In this document: positions 18,763 to 29,873 of the stretch, piece after piece | How positions within the stretch are numbered: position 1 is the stretch's first letter | Layout of the letters: the number at the start of each line of letters is the position of its first letter | NCBI GenBank assembly: GCA_009829735.1 | Contig: CM020618.1 | Location: 9,453,119 to 9,517,118 of the forward strand | DNA: 64,000 bases | Direction of reading: 5' to 3' | Source of the DNA: Pyropia yezoensis | Lineage: Eukaryota; Rhodophyta; Bangiophyceae; Bangiales; Bangiaceae | Position numbers and translations under genes: made by a program | Notes under the pieces: model-generated | The model's database searches: none | Seen by the model: only the letters and a program-made list of their open reading frames with translations | Told to the model about the DNA's origin: nothing

Positions 18763-20702
18763 TCGTTTCCCGCCGACTTGGCGTCCGAATCTGAGGGCGG
18801 GGAGGAAGACGACGAGTCCGAGGACGACGTGTCCGCCTCCTCCGCCGAGGGTGTGGCGACCGCGACGACCGGTCGAGACCCACCCTCGCGGCGAGAACGT
18901 ACTTCGTTCGTAGCCGGCTTCTTACTCGCATTTCTAACAAGTTGTTGGATGCGTTCACTCAACTTGGGGCAGTCATATGCCCAGTGTCCATCGGAGTTGC
19001 AGTTCTAACACCGATGGTCAGTTCCCGGAGGGGTCTTCCCAACTGGGGCAGACGAAAAGGTACCCTGGGAAGTTCCCACGGCACCTACCACCCTCTCCTT
19101 GCGGATTCGGCGCGCCTCTCTCAACTCTCTGGCTTGGTGCGCCTCCTCCCGTTCCTTGGCCAACTCGGCCTGACGCTCCTGGCGCTGTTCCTCCCGCAAC
19201 TTGCGGTAGGCCTCGCCTCTGCGATAGGCGAACCTGGCCAACTCGGCCAGGGTCGCCCGGGCAGTGTTATGCTCCCGGGTCTCCATCCGGACTGACCAAT
19301 GGAGCCCCTCCACAAACCGACTCTTCACCACAGCTTGTGGATGAAGAAACCCACAATGATTGTTGAGCTTACGGACTCGCTCCGCAAAGGACAACTCGTC
19401 CTCCGCCTCTTCCTGATGGGCTTGCGTAAACTCCTCGACTTGAGAAGCCAACGCTGCGTCATCAACCATGGCTCTCAACAACCAGTTGACGAGCTCCAAA
19501 TAGGACGTCACCTCCCCAGCGCCTCCACTTGAGGAGCTGGGCATGACGGACATAAGTTCTGTCCGCAGGTCTCCCTTCGTAAACTCCTGTAGCATGTAAA
19601 AAGCCATGCCTTCACTTATGGCATTGTCGTCACAGGCTTTTGTGAAACGACGTAGGAACTCAAAGACACGGAGGGGGGGAGTTCCATCCCACTCCGCTTT
19701 GTGCCCAAAAGAGTGAAGTGCATTCTTCTTGGCACGGCCCATAGCTCGGGCCTGGTCAGGACCATACGCCACCGACTTGTTGTGGAGGGCGTAGGTCTCA
19801 CAGTCAAAGATCCTCTGGTAGACCGGGTTGGCTACCTGAATCTTGGGCGGCACCTCACGTTGAGGGAACAGCCGCTGTGGCACTGGGGTAAGTTCACTCT
19901 CAGTGCCTGTAGTCTGGTACGGCGAGCTTGGTGTAGCCGCCGGCGTTTCCGAGGGGAACTCCCCCGTGAAGGGCGTACGCCCCACCGCGTATGGTGTGGC
20001 TCCCCCGTTGGGAGTCACAGGTGTCGCCCCCAGTTCGGGGCGACCCGAGGTAGGCGTGAGGAGGGATTCCCCCTGCGCCTGTGGGCTCGAAAGCCCCAAT
20101 CCGGTCTGGACATCAAGGCCATCTGGCAAACTCGCCACAATCTGATTCAGAATAGTATTCGTCATCGTGACCACCAGGTCCGGCAAAGTCTGCCGCAACA
20201 CATTGGTCGCCTCCCGACGGACAGTTTCCGCGAGGAGTGGATTGACGACTCCAGTTGAGTCTCGGTCCGCCTCCGGGAGTCCACCTGAGGGGTAACCACG
20301 TTCCTCAGGGGTCTCAACCGGGGGCCTGGGCGCGAGCCCATCACCGACCAACGGAGGTCCGCCGTCCTCCGAAAGTCTAGTTGGCGACGGCTCCATGCCA
20401 AAGTTGGCTCCAACCCGAGTGGAACCCGCGGGGACAGTCCTCACCCCTTGGGACGTTCCCGTTGAGTATACCACACGGTGGCCAGACTTCGGCCCACCCA
20501 CATCAGAAGTGTCACCCAAGTGAACTCCCGACTGAGTCGGGGTGGCCTGTTGCCCGCCCGCACTTCCAGTCCTGCTGGCTTGAGGGACCTGTCCCTCTGC
20601 GACCCCAGGTAAACCCACCTGTGTCTCACCAATATTCAAAGGCAATGAAGTACGTGCGTCACCCGTGTACTCCCCGGACGACGGGGGGTCCGAGCTAGCC
20701 AT
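18759..20702 (-). pseudogene. gag: gag of element B, TAG in zinc knuckle
   Basis: 647-codon frame from MASSDPPSSGEY. Open for 565 codons, then TAG at 19005-19007 replaces the Trp of the CCHC knuckle (C-W-N-C), followed by 67 open codons to ...GNE. Domain order as in copy D: disordered N-terminus, capsid (RRFTKACDDNAISEG), Glu/Arg-rich helix (LREEQRQERQAELAKEREE), knuckle. One G-to-A change explains the stop. A truncated Gag without its RNA-binding knuckle would be made. Confidence 0.9.
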
Positions 20703-20801
20703 GTTGGCTGACGATCCGTATGAGACGGTCCAAGACCACCGTTCCTCCGAGACAGAGGGCCCCCTACACCCGGGTGCACCCGGAGGTAAAGTTTACCTCT
20801 G

Positions 20802-20819
20802 TCCCCTGCTGCTCCACCA
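20802..20819 (-). promoter_or_regulatory. primer-binding site of element B
   Basis: TGGTGGAGCAGCAGGGGA on the minus strand, two bases from the 5' LTR. Confidence 0.7.
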
Positions 20820-20821
20820 AA

Positions 20822-21290
20822 TGTGGCAAAAACCACAAGCACACACGGCACCCAAGTTGGGGCGGTGTACAAGGGCTGCCTCCCGTGTCGGGGGAACCGG
20901 AAGAAGTGCAAGTCGCACACACTCTGTCCCTGTTGTTGGGCAAACCCCCCACTGACAAACAAGAGGATGGTGTGTGGTCCAACAGTTTCTTGGTCGTGAC
21001 GAGGACGCAGGGCCAAGCCCCGCTGTCCCTCCCCTAATCCCCCCAGGGTCCCCTCAGAATCTCGCCACTCAGAATCTCCCACCCCAGCACCTGCCCACCG
21101 GGCCACACGAAAATTCAAGACGATAAATGCAGAAAACCCTCAAATCCAAGTTGGATTTACTACTAAGCTAACTATCCCAAACTTAGGGAATATGGACCCA
21201 AATGCAGGGGGAGGAACGGATCAGGCTAGTGGCCTGCCGCCCCTTGCATTGCACGTGTTGCCCCCCTACCTGGGGGTCAATACTGCCACA
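20822..21290 (-). repeat. 5' LTR of element B (469 bp)
   Basis: TGTGGCAAAAACC...TACTGCCACA on the plus strand; followed by AAGGG, the right target duplication. Confidence 0.95.
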
Positions 21291-22280
21291 AAGGGGATGC
21301 TGGATGGAGCAAACCCGACCGGGATTTCGATTTCCTGCTGCTGCGGGATGACCTTGGGGTAGTACGCCGCCCGGTTAGCCTTGTCCAGCTTCCAGAACTC
21401 CTGATGGTTGCAGCTCACGAGGAAGTCACGCTGACGCCCGCGTCGCTCACCTTGCTCCCGTGCCGGCGACGACTTGGAGTATTTCCGGGTCAGGAAAGGC
21501 GGCTCCAGGGCAACCATGCTCGGACGGGGATCGCACTTCAGGCTCCCCGAACCCTTGAGCGCCTCGTCGCAGACCTTGAGCGCCCGGTGGACGTACCCTT
21601 CCTCCTCTGGTCACCGGAGAATGGACGCGGACACGCGACGCTCGGTCAAGGGTAGATCCAGCACCAGCGCGAGGGGGAGATCCTCCAGGCGAGCAACCCA
21701 AGAGGAACCCGAGAAGCTCTGCGAGCGGTCTTGTGCCAGGCGCATCTGGTCCGCCGTATGAAGACGAGTCTTGTCCATCTCGGTCAAGACCCCGCGCTGG
21801 AGTTCTTTCGCCAGATGTCCAAGAAGTCCTGTTGGCACTGGGCTGCGCTGGCGTTGCCGACCACCGTGGAGTAGCACCGGCCCGCCAGAGGATCCTGCCC
21901 AAGAAGCATCTCCGGGAGACCCACCGGAGGGATCTCGACCGAGTGCAACGCAGAAACCGGGGAAGCCCGATCCGTCCCCGCCGTAGCAACCGGCGCCGAC
22001 GCCGACACCCGAGGAACCGGAGGCAGGAGAAGGGCGCGACTACCCGAGTTCTCCTCCGCAACACTCGCCGCCGGAACCACGGGCCCAGCTTGGATCTCGG
22101 AACTGGACCTGACGTCCAGACTCCGGGGAAACGAGAGGGCCAAGGTGAAGGAGAAAGGGGGGGGGGGGACAGAATCGGAGCAGGTGATCGTGACCGGGGT
22201 GAAGACGCTCGACCTCGGCACCGGTGTGGACGTGCTCGAGGCTGTGCTCGGTGGCACCTGGTTCGGCCTGAGGACGTGCC
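21291..22280 (-). pseudogene. antisense ORF (aORF) of element A, N-terminal part
   Basis: Continuation of 12383-13684 beyond element B. Clear homology to the family-B aORF: RRGRQRDFLVSCNHQEF...AAYYPKVIPQQQEIEIPVGF against RRGPYLVTLAQLEFPQQ...QYYPKKPEWWPQVEVPYGF. Upstream, VGLPEMLLGQDPLAGRCYSTVV...QDFLDIWRK matches ALGRWFYPAWPLYEEG...VWDRLREK more weakly. Breaks: a TGA near 21611 (CGA to TGA) and a frameshift near 21800; the G10 run at about 22157-22167 leaves the N-terminus uncertain. No start codon can be fixed; the only long in-frame extension begins inside the LTR. Confidence 0.65.
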
Positions 22281-22298
22281 GGACTAGGGAGGGAGCTA

Positions 22299-22869
22299 TG
22301 TAGCATCCCTGGCCCCGACTTGGCGCCGACCCGGGACAACAACCAGAGGGCACCAGGTGCCAGAACACGCCCGCCGTGTGGTGATGGTTGGCGGCCGTGG
22401 CCCGTTCCCGGCACTGGGATGCGGTGGACTACGCTATCCACACGTGAGAGAGGGATTTCTGATGGGTTTTTGCATACTTGTGAGGGACTTGATTTGAGAG
22501 AAATTGAGTGTGAGATTAGTGAGTGGGAATAGAATTAGTAGTGATAGTGGCCCCCGACCTGACGAGGTTAGACTCGGGTCGGGGCCACTCGGGGTTATGG
22601 GGGGGCTACCTGGCCAACGTGCCGAGGCTCCCCCAGATGCACGTTAAGAGGGACAGCGAGGCGCCCTTGGCCCGCGCCCTCAGGAAAAAGACAACTGCGC
22701 GTTTGCTTTCCTCTTCCCCGTGTGCACTACCGTGCGTATCTGTTTGCTCTGCGAGCAGGCACGTGAGGCAACAGGCATACCATTCTCGTAGTTCCCATTT
22801 CTGTGTTACCTGTCCCTTTCCCCCGAGGGATATTAACACGTGTCTCAGAGGATCGAGTTTTATACCACA
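22299..22869 (+). repeat. 3' LTR of element A (571 bp)
   Basis: TGTAGCATCC...TATACCACA; a purine-rich run (AGGGAGGGAGC) lies just upstream at about 22286-22296. Followed by GCCAC (22870-22874). Confidence 0.95.
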
Positions 22870-23695
22870 GCCACCCCCGGACAAGGCCATAGTTATGGCC
22901 GTGCCCTCATATGATGACCATATGACTCAACCCACTACGGGGGCCCCAAGTCGGGGTCGCAGTCACACCCGGGTCCCGCCACCTCGGCGTGCCCCTCCGC
23001 TTCCTCCTGTCCCCTTCCAGCCGCACGGAGACATCCCGATTAGCGTGGCCGTTGAGTCGTCCACCCCGGTGTCCCCCAACTTGGGGGCCACCCTCCTGAC
23101 GGTATACCCCAAGTTAGTGTTACCGCCCACGCCTCTAACCTCGGAGATGATGATCACCACGTTGGTGCGCACCATTTCCTGGTTGGCCGCGTCGACCGCA
23201 ACCCTTCAAAGTTCCGAGACTCCTCAACTTGAGGAGCGCGTTCGTACTGCAGTAGCGACCGCGAGTTGCGAGTCGGTGGCGGAGTTTATGACAGCCGAGT
23301 TGGCTCGTATTGGGGCTAGTATGCCCCAGCCAGCCCCACTTGGGCGTGGCAAACGTCGCGCGAGCCGAACATACTCGCCTCCTCGCCGTCGTCGCCGACA
23401 CTCTCGGCGCTCTCCCTCCGTGTCGAAAGACGAGTTGTCTTACTCTGTCTCGGAGTCCTTGACTCCGTCAGAGTCGGAGTCGGTCCGGCGTCTGCGTCGC
23501 CAACTTGCGCGCAAGACTAAGCAGATGGGCAGCCGCGGTCGTCGCCACTTGCGCGACCGTGAGGGGCGCGGCGGTTCCGACTTGGAGCCGCCGGCCCCGC
23601 CGACTGGTGGGGAGCGTTATCGCCGTGGGTCTCGCCGCTCGCCTCTACGTGAGGGCGAGGGCCGTGGGGTTGGAGAGTCTAGCAGGCATGCCTAG
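22870..23695 (+). pseudogene. aORF of element C, C-terminal part
   Basis: Resumes after element A at APPPDKAIVMAVPSYDDHM and runs open to the stop, with the same Pro-rich linker and Arg/Ser-rich tail (SPPRRRRRHSRRSPS; RQLARKTKQMGSRGRRH) as copy B. The open reading here, with over 90% apparent identity to copies B and G, is notable given the damage elsewhere in element C. Confidence 0.8.
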
Positions 23696-26600
23696 TTGGC
23701 AGCTGCCTTTGTTGTGAGAGTGTGAGGGTTAGGGCTGTAGTTAAAAGCTACTCTGCGTACCACTTCGACTTGAAGCACTCTCGTGGCACTGTTGCTCGGC
23801 CTTCCCTCACGTTGAGGGAGGGCTGCTAGGGTCTATCTGATTCCGGGCACAGTATGCCCGGACCTTCTCAGCAGGAAGATCCTCCACGTACTCCCACGTA
23901 TCATCTTTGGCCTTATAGCCGAATCAACGCACCCTCAACATGAGGCCGTTAGTGTCCTCATCCCAGCCGTGGTCGATGAACTTATCGAACACGTACTCCT
24001 GCGGGCCCTGTTTGGCCGCAGGCAGCGAGGGGAGGCGCCACGCTTCCAACGCACGCGCCCAAGCTGGGTCGCCTGCAGGCGGTGGTGCAACTTTGACCAC
24101 GTCCTGTCCGTTCACTTTGCAGACCCCATCGTCACCTTCGATGGTGAAGCGACGCCCATCCGTACGAAGGATGTGGTATGGCCCCTTCGTTTGGAACACC
24201 AACTTACCCCCAGTTGGGGTGTGTGAGTGTACCAGCACCCAGTCACCCTGCTCGGGGACATGCTCAGCATTGCGCACTTTTTTGTCAAAGGTACGCTTGT
24301 GGCGCTTTTGTGCTTTGTCCATCTCAGCCCTGACTTTAAGGATGAGGTTTTCAAGCCTAGCAGCGAACTTCGCCTTACTCTCAGTAGGAGTAGGCGTACT
24401 GCCATCGGCCTCCCTAGTTGGGAGCGGCCGCCGCACGGCAATAGACCGCACGCGACGTGGGGTCACAGAAGCGAGGGGTACTTTCCCGGTAGATAAGTGA
24501 ACCTGCGAATTATAGGCGGCCGTAAGAATAGAAATGTATTGGTCCCACGTTTTCACGTGCTCACTCACATAGTGGCGCAGCTGTCGAACAATAGATTTGT
24601 TGAAGCGCTCCACCTGCCCGTTAGTTTGTGGGTGGTAGGGGGTGGCATATTTTGCCTGAACCCCCAACATATCCAGCACTCCCTGAAACAGTACGGACGC
24701 AAAACGCAGTCCGTTGTCCGACAGTGTACTATCCGGAATGCCATACGCGGCAACCCAGTGATCTAGGAAGGCTGACACGACCGACATGGCCGTGATCTCT
24801 GCCAGTGGGATCGCTCGCGTAAGTTTCGTGAAGCGATCGCAGATGACCAGGAGGTCCTGGTTGCCATCCTCTGTCACTGGCAGGGGCCCAAGGATGTCCA
24901 TTGCCAACGCGGCAAAGGGCTCCTTAGCCGGGAATAGCAGCATAGCCGTGGTAGGCCGACGATCCATCAGACGGATCTGTGCACAACTGGTGCAGGCAGC
25001 CACCCAACTGTAGATGTCCACCACCATAGACGGCCAGTAGTGCCTGGTCCTCAGGGTCTGGTAGAGTTTGCTAGACTCCAGGTGTCCACCTGTGGGAGCG
25101 TTATGCTCCCTCTCAAGGATACTGTCCTTGAGGGATGCGGGGACGACAAGTTGTTCGGTCCCCTGTAATACCCCCCTCCTCATGAGGAGGCCATCGTCTC
25201 CCAGAAAGAACCGTGTCTCCGCCACCGTATCTAGCGTATCCCTCTGCGACTTGCAGAAGGGATCCTCGGCCTGGGCCTTCACCACCTCGTCCAGGGACAG
25301 GGGCAAGTCCTTCTTGTTCCCTGGCGCCTCGGGGTTTAACGCCTGACCCGAGCGCGTGACTACCCCCACGATGGGGATGTCCTCATCGACTGGGTTAGTG
25401 TCCAGCCCCTCGGCAGGTACCCGAGAAAGGCCGTCGGCAAGGGCATGTTGCCTGCCAGGTCGGTACTCAATATCAAAGTTGAAGGGTGCCAGTCGCACCC
25501 TCCACCGGTTGAGACGAGTGTTCGTACAGTCCGTCTTAAAGATGAACTGCAACGCGCGGTGGTCACAGCGGACGAGGAACTTCTCACCCTCTAGGTAGTG
25601 ACGAAGTGACGTCACCGCCCATACCACTGCGAGTGCTTCCAACTTGGTGACTCCATAGATCTTCTCAGCCGAGTTCAGCCCCTTGCTGAAGTATCCTACC
25701 GGCAAGTACTCCTTGTCCGGCTGTTGCTGAAGCAACACACAACCAAGTTGGTCGTAGCTAACATCCACGTCTAAGATGTAGTGGCCTCGCAACCTGGGAA
25801 TAGCCAAGATAGGGGGCTTCAGCAGAAGGTCCCGAAGAGTCTCAAAGGATTCCTGCTCCACCCGATTTGGGGGAGGCAGGTTCTTCGGTAGCGTTGAGCT
25901 CACTAACTCATTCAACGGCTTCGCCACCTTGGCGAAGCCCTTGTTGAAACGTCGGTACACGTGACACATCCCTAGGAAGCTCTTCATCTGGGTCTGGGTC
26001 CGGGGGTACTGAGCCTTACGGATGGCCCTCAAGTTTTTCTCGTTGACACTGAGACGCCCCGGACGGACAACATGTCCCAAGTATTCCACCTCTTGAGTGA
26101 AGAGGTGGCACTTACTCGCCTTCAGTGACACACCGGCGTCAGCAAGTTGCTTGAACACCTAGCCAAGATGGCCAATGTGCTCCTCCGGACCTCGGAAAAA
26201 CACAATGATATCGTCTAGGTACACGAGACAGATCTGCCACCGTACTCCGGCCAGAATCATATCCATAGCGCGCTGGAAAGTTGCTGACGCGTTGCACAGT
26301 CCGAACGGTAGACGCTTGCACTGGTAGGTACCACAGTGACAGATAAAGGCAGTTTTATGCCTGTGCTCCGGGGCAATGGGAATTTGCCAGTACCCCGCGT
26401 TATAGTCTAGGGTAGAGAACACGTTTGCTTCACCCAGTGAGTCCAGACAGTCATCCATCCTAGGTAGGGGATAACTGTCCTTCACCGTGCTCTCGTTGAG
26501 CTTACGGAAGTCGATACAGAACCGGGGGGTCCCGTCAACTTTGGGGACGATAACCACCGGACTCGCCCACTCGGCGTTACTGGCCTCGATCACATCGAGG

Positions 26601-26745
26601 GCCTCCATGCGAGCCACTTGCTCCTTAACGAGGGCCCTTAAACGAGGTCCTCCCCTATACGGTTGTTGGCGTATAGGGGGTGCACCGGGCTTCAACTCGA
26701 TCCGGTGTTGGGTAGCTCTCATGAGTCCCAATTGGCCATCCCACA

Positions 26746-27079
26746 ACTTGTGATATTGGTCCAAGAGGCGTTCAACTCGAACCCTCAACCTGGGTGGGAC
26801 ACCCACCATGTTCACATGGGGCCAAGGAGAGGCGGCCGACTTGGCTTGATGCTTCTCCTTTCCGGGCTTCGGGTCGCTACTTGCGCCCGCGTTGAGGGTG
26901 ACCGCTACTACCGGTCCCTCATGTTGGTCGATATAGCCGAACTTGGCTCCCGACTTGAAGTACTTGGGCGACTTGTGATATTGGTCCAAGAGGCGTTCAA
27001 CTTGAACCCTCGACCTGGATGGAACACCCTCCATGTTCACATGGGGCCGAGGAGAGGCGGCCGACTTGGCTTGATGCTT
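26746..27079. repeat. 225-bp tandem duplication inside pol of element C
   Basis: The sequence from ACTTGTGATATTGG to TACTTGGGCG is present twice with a 225-bp offset. The second copy is split by the DNA transposon and ends after 28942. 225 is divisible by three, so the frame is kept. Absent from copies B and D. Confidence 0.85.
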
Positions 27080-28938
27080 GAGTCACCGTGATAAATTCTG
27101 AAAATCTGTGATAAAATCTGACCTGTCTCCAGCCCAAACAGTCGTATCTCCGAGGTACACTAGTGACTTTCTTCGCTATGGAGGCGCCAAAGACGACCGC
27201 CAAAGCAGTCCCGCTCATCATGGAGCGCGTCCGTGCCGGGGAGCTGCTCAAGGATGCTTTGTTGGCCGTTCACGGGTCCACGGGCTTCACTATGGGGGCG
27301 CTGAGGACGGCCCACTACGCTGCCCGGGGGGGGGGGAGGTGCACCATGGCAACAACATCCTGTCGGCGGCGGAGGACCTGGCGCTGCTGTACGCGGCGCA
27401 GGCCTCCAGCCACACCAACTTCCCCCTCACCCGGCCGCAACTGGCCTCCGTCGTGCGGGACCTGTGGGGCAAGAAGGTCGGCGAGACGTGGGAACGGTCT
27501 TGGGTCAAGCGTCACCGGGAGCACCTCTCCTCCCGCACGGCCAAGGCCCTCGCGGACAAGCGCAACTCGACCTCAGTGTTTCAGGAGGTCGTCGACTGGG
27601 CTGATCAGGTGGAGAAGTTCTTAAAAGACGACCGCATCCTCCCCTCTGCCATCCTCAACTACGATGAGTGCCGCCTCGTCGGGGGGCGCGACCGGCTGGC
27701 CGTGCAACGCATCCCAGCTACCGACAGAGAGCGCCCGAACGCTGCCAGCACGCGAAGGGCCACTGTGGCCTCCATATTGACCTTTGTGGCCGCAAATGGG
27801 GCTCCCTTCCTGTCCGTGTATATCTTCCGCGCGCGCTTTGGGGACAATGATGCGGCAGCCACGCGTTTCACGCCGTCGCGCGTGCAGCAGCGGACGAGGG
27901 GCACCTGGCTGCGGCTGTATGGGTGGACAGAGTCGGGCTTTGTCGACGCGGCCACGTTTGCGGTCGTGAGGGAGGCCTTTTGCGACGTATGGCGCCTGCG
28001 CAATCCTAACCAGGAGTGTATGCTCATTGGGGACCAGTTCGGAGCGCACCGGCAGGTCGAGGTGGTACGCGCGGCTCTCAAGAGCAACGTGTTGTGCTGG
28101 TGGTTGGTCGCCAATGCCTCCCACTGGCTGCAGGTGCTGGATGACAAGTGTTTTGCCCGGATCAAGAAGGTCGTCCCTGTCCTGTCCGACGACAAGATCA
28201 TCCAGGCGCTCATGACGAACCAGCCGACCCGTGACTGTCTCCTGGAGGCGGCGTACGAGGCGGAGCGATTGGCCCTCACCCGGGAGACCATCCAGGCGGC
28301 GTTCAAGTCGGTCGGCCTCTACCCGTGGGACCGCAAGTGCGTCATCGAGCTGACGCGCGTCAACCTTGGGATTGGGCTTTCCTCTGACCGCGTGGCTGAC
28401 CAATCACGCGCGGCTGCGGCTGTGGTCATCCGTCAGGCGTATGACCAACGCGCGGCCGACCAGAAAAAGGTGGTATCGGGCGTGGCAGTGGTCAGAAAGG
28501 CCAAGGTGTATAGCGGCGAGGACCTCATCGCCCAGCACGAGGCGCGGGTGGCCGCGGACGCCAAGGCCGTGGCCGACAAGGCGGCCGCCGCGGCTGAGAA
28601 GGAGGCGGACAAGGCTGCCAAGCTTGCCCTGCGCGCGGAGGAGGCCGAGCAGAAGCTGCTGCTGGTCTGCCGCGCCTGCAACCAACGGGTACATCGAGGT
28701 GGCAAGGATTGGCACGTGTGCGCCTGCGCGGCATTCCGTGTTTGCTCCCAGTGCTTGAAAATCAGTGAGGGCAAGGCGCTGGTGAGTGCGCATAATGTGG
28801 TCTGTTGAGATGTACCTAAGCACACGGAGTAGACGAGATATGATTTTTTTGTTCTTGTATCTGCTCCTTATTCTCTCTCTGTCGCCGACGGTCCGGTCAG
28901 ATTTTATCACAGATTTTCAGAATTTATCACGGTGACTC
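27080..28938 (+). mobile_element. DNA transposon with 44-bp terminal inverted repeats and 3-bp CTT duplication
   Basis: Ends are perfect 44-bp inverted repeats (27080-27123 and 28895-28938) beginning GAGTCACCGTGATAAA; the next base differs. The empty site in elements B and D reads GATGCTTCTCC; here CTT is duplicated (27077-27079 and 28939-28941). The termini are AT-rich in a GC-rich genome, and each repeat holds two tandem TGATAAAwTCTGA motifs, possible transposase sites. Confidence 0.92.
27178..28808 (+). pseudogene. DDE_1 (pogo/Tigger-like) transposase, one frameshift in a G run
   Basis: N-terminus in one frame (MEAPKTTAKAVPLIMERV...GFTMGALRTAHYAARGG), then after the G11 run at 27326-27336 in the next frame to the stop. 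Residues after the shift: ILSAAEDLALLYAAQ...PLTRPQLASVVRDLW and WERSWVKRHREHLSSRTAKAL, a CENP-B/Tc5-type DNA-binding module. The DDE core follows: D in LNYDECRL (about 27660), D in LIGDQFGAHRQ (about 28030), D in HWLQVLDDKCFARIKK (about 28140). The tail has a coiled Ala/Glu/Lys region and a Cys cluster (CRACNQRVH...WHVCAC...VCSQC) resembling a zinc finger. It would cut and paste the element via its terminal repeats. One missing G, real or a sequencing error, restores continuity. Confidence 0.85.
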
Positions 28939-28941
28939 CTT
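28861..28941. repeat. right terminal inverted repeat and CTT duplication of the DNA transposon
   Basis: The inverse complement of 27080-27123 ends at 28938 with GGTGACTC; CTT at 28939-28941 restores the element C sequence (CTCCTTTCC). Confidence 0.9.
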
Positions 28942-29873
28942 CTCCTTTCCGGACTTCGGGTCGCTACTTGCGCCCGCGTTGAGGGTGACCGCTACTACCG
29001 GTCCCTCGTGTTGGTCGATATAGCCGAACTTGGCTCCCGACTTGAAGTACTGGGGCGACGAGCTCAGGTTCATCACCTGGATCCTCCACGGGACTCCGGC
29101 TTTGGAGTCCATCGTGCCAAGGTCAACATGCACTTGGTGCTTGCGAGCAAGACGGGGGTAAGGGTGCACCAACCCGTTCTCCGTATAATCAGTTACAACA
29201 TCAACGTGCGCCACCGAGTTGGGGGGCAACGTGACTTTACGGGCTAAACGCAGGGTAGCAGTAAACCCTTCTCTCACAGAGCAAACACGCTTTGACTGTG
29301 AGACCGTCACAGGAGCCACAGACTTTCCCTTACCAAGGATGGGGATAGTCTCCCCATTCATCAACTTGACCCAGTACTCAGGGCCACAAATCAAATGCAC
29401 TTGTGTTACGACATAAGGGGCACCCAGAAGCAGGGGTACCGATATATTCTCAACTACTCCATAGGTCACGTCGACCTCATGGGTTCCTAACCTAGTTGGT
29501 AGGGTCACGGCACCAACGATGGGCAGTACCCCGCCATTGATGTCGATCAGATGGTCAGCTTTAGACCTCCAGCGTTGGAGCTTCACCTCCTTTGGTAATA
29601 GCGACTTGCGTATCAAGGAGGCTCCTGACCCGGTATCAAGTACGATACGGGCACAACAGGCGCGGCCGGGGGCAAGTTGCACCCGTCCAGCCACCTGGAA
29701 GTTCTCACCCGTCAGCACCGCGATGACCCGACGTGGGTTTACGTCCTTGGGGAGTCCTACCCGAGGTGGGCGGACATCCTTAGGTCGCCGCAGTATCCGG
29801 CACGTTTGATTCGTCCCCCTGACCCACTTGGCCGAGGCTGCCGTTGTGAGCTTCGGACGACCAGCTCCAACGG

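Larger units (their letters stand above)
13685..21290 (-). mobile_element. LTR retrotransposon B (family B), minus orientation, pol-deleted
   Basis: 7.6 kb, two 469-bp LTRs, perfect 5-bp duplication AAGGG, inserted in the aORF of element A. gag has a stop in its zinc knuckle and pol lacks about 1.8 kb (most of RT, all of RNase H and the start of integrase), yet the aORF is intact at 704 codons. Confidence 0.95.
5606..22869 (+). mobile_element. LTR retrotransposon A (family A chromovirus), carrying nested element B
   Basis: Two 571-bp LTRs, GCCAC duplication, primer-binding site, gag, pol with chromodomain and an antisense ORF. About 9.7 kb of its own sequence; the rest is element B at 13685-21290. 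The LTRs differ at about eight positions by eye. Several nonsense codons in gag, pol and aORF make it non-functional. Confidence 0.95.
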
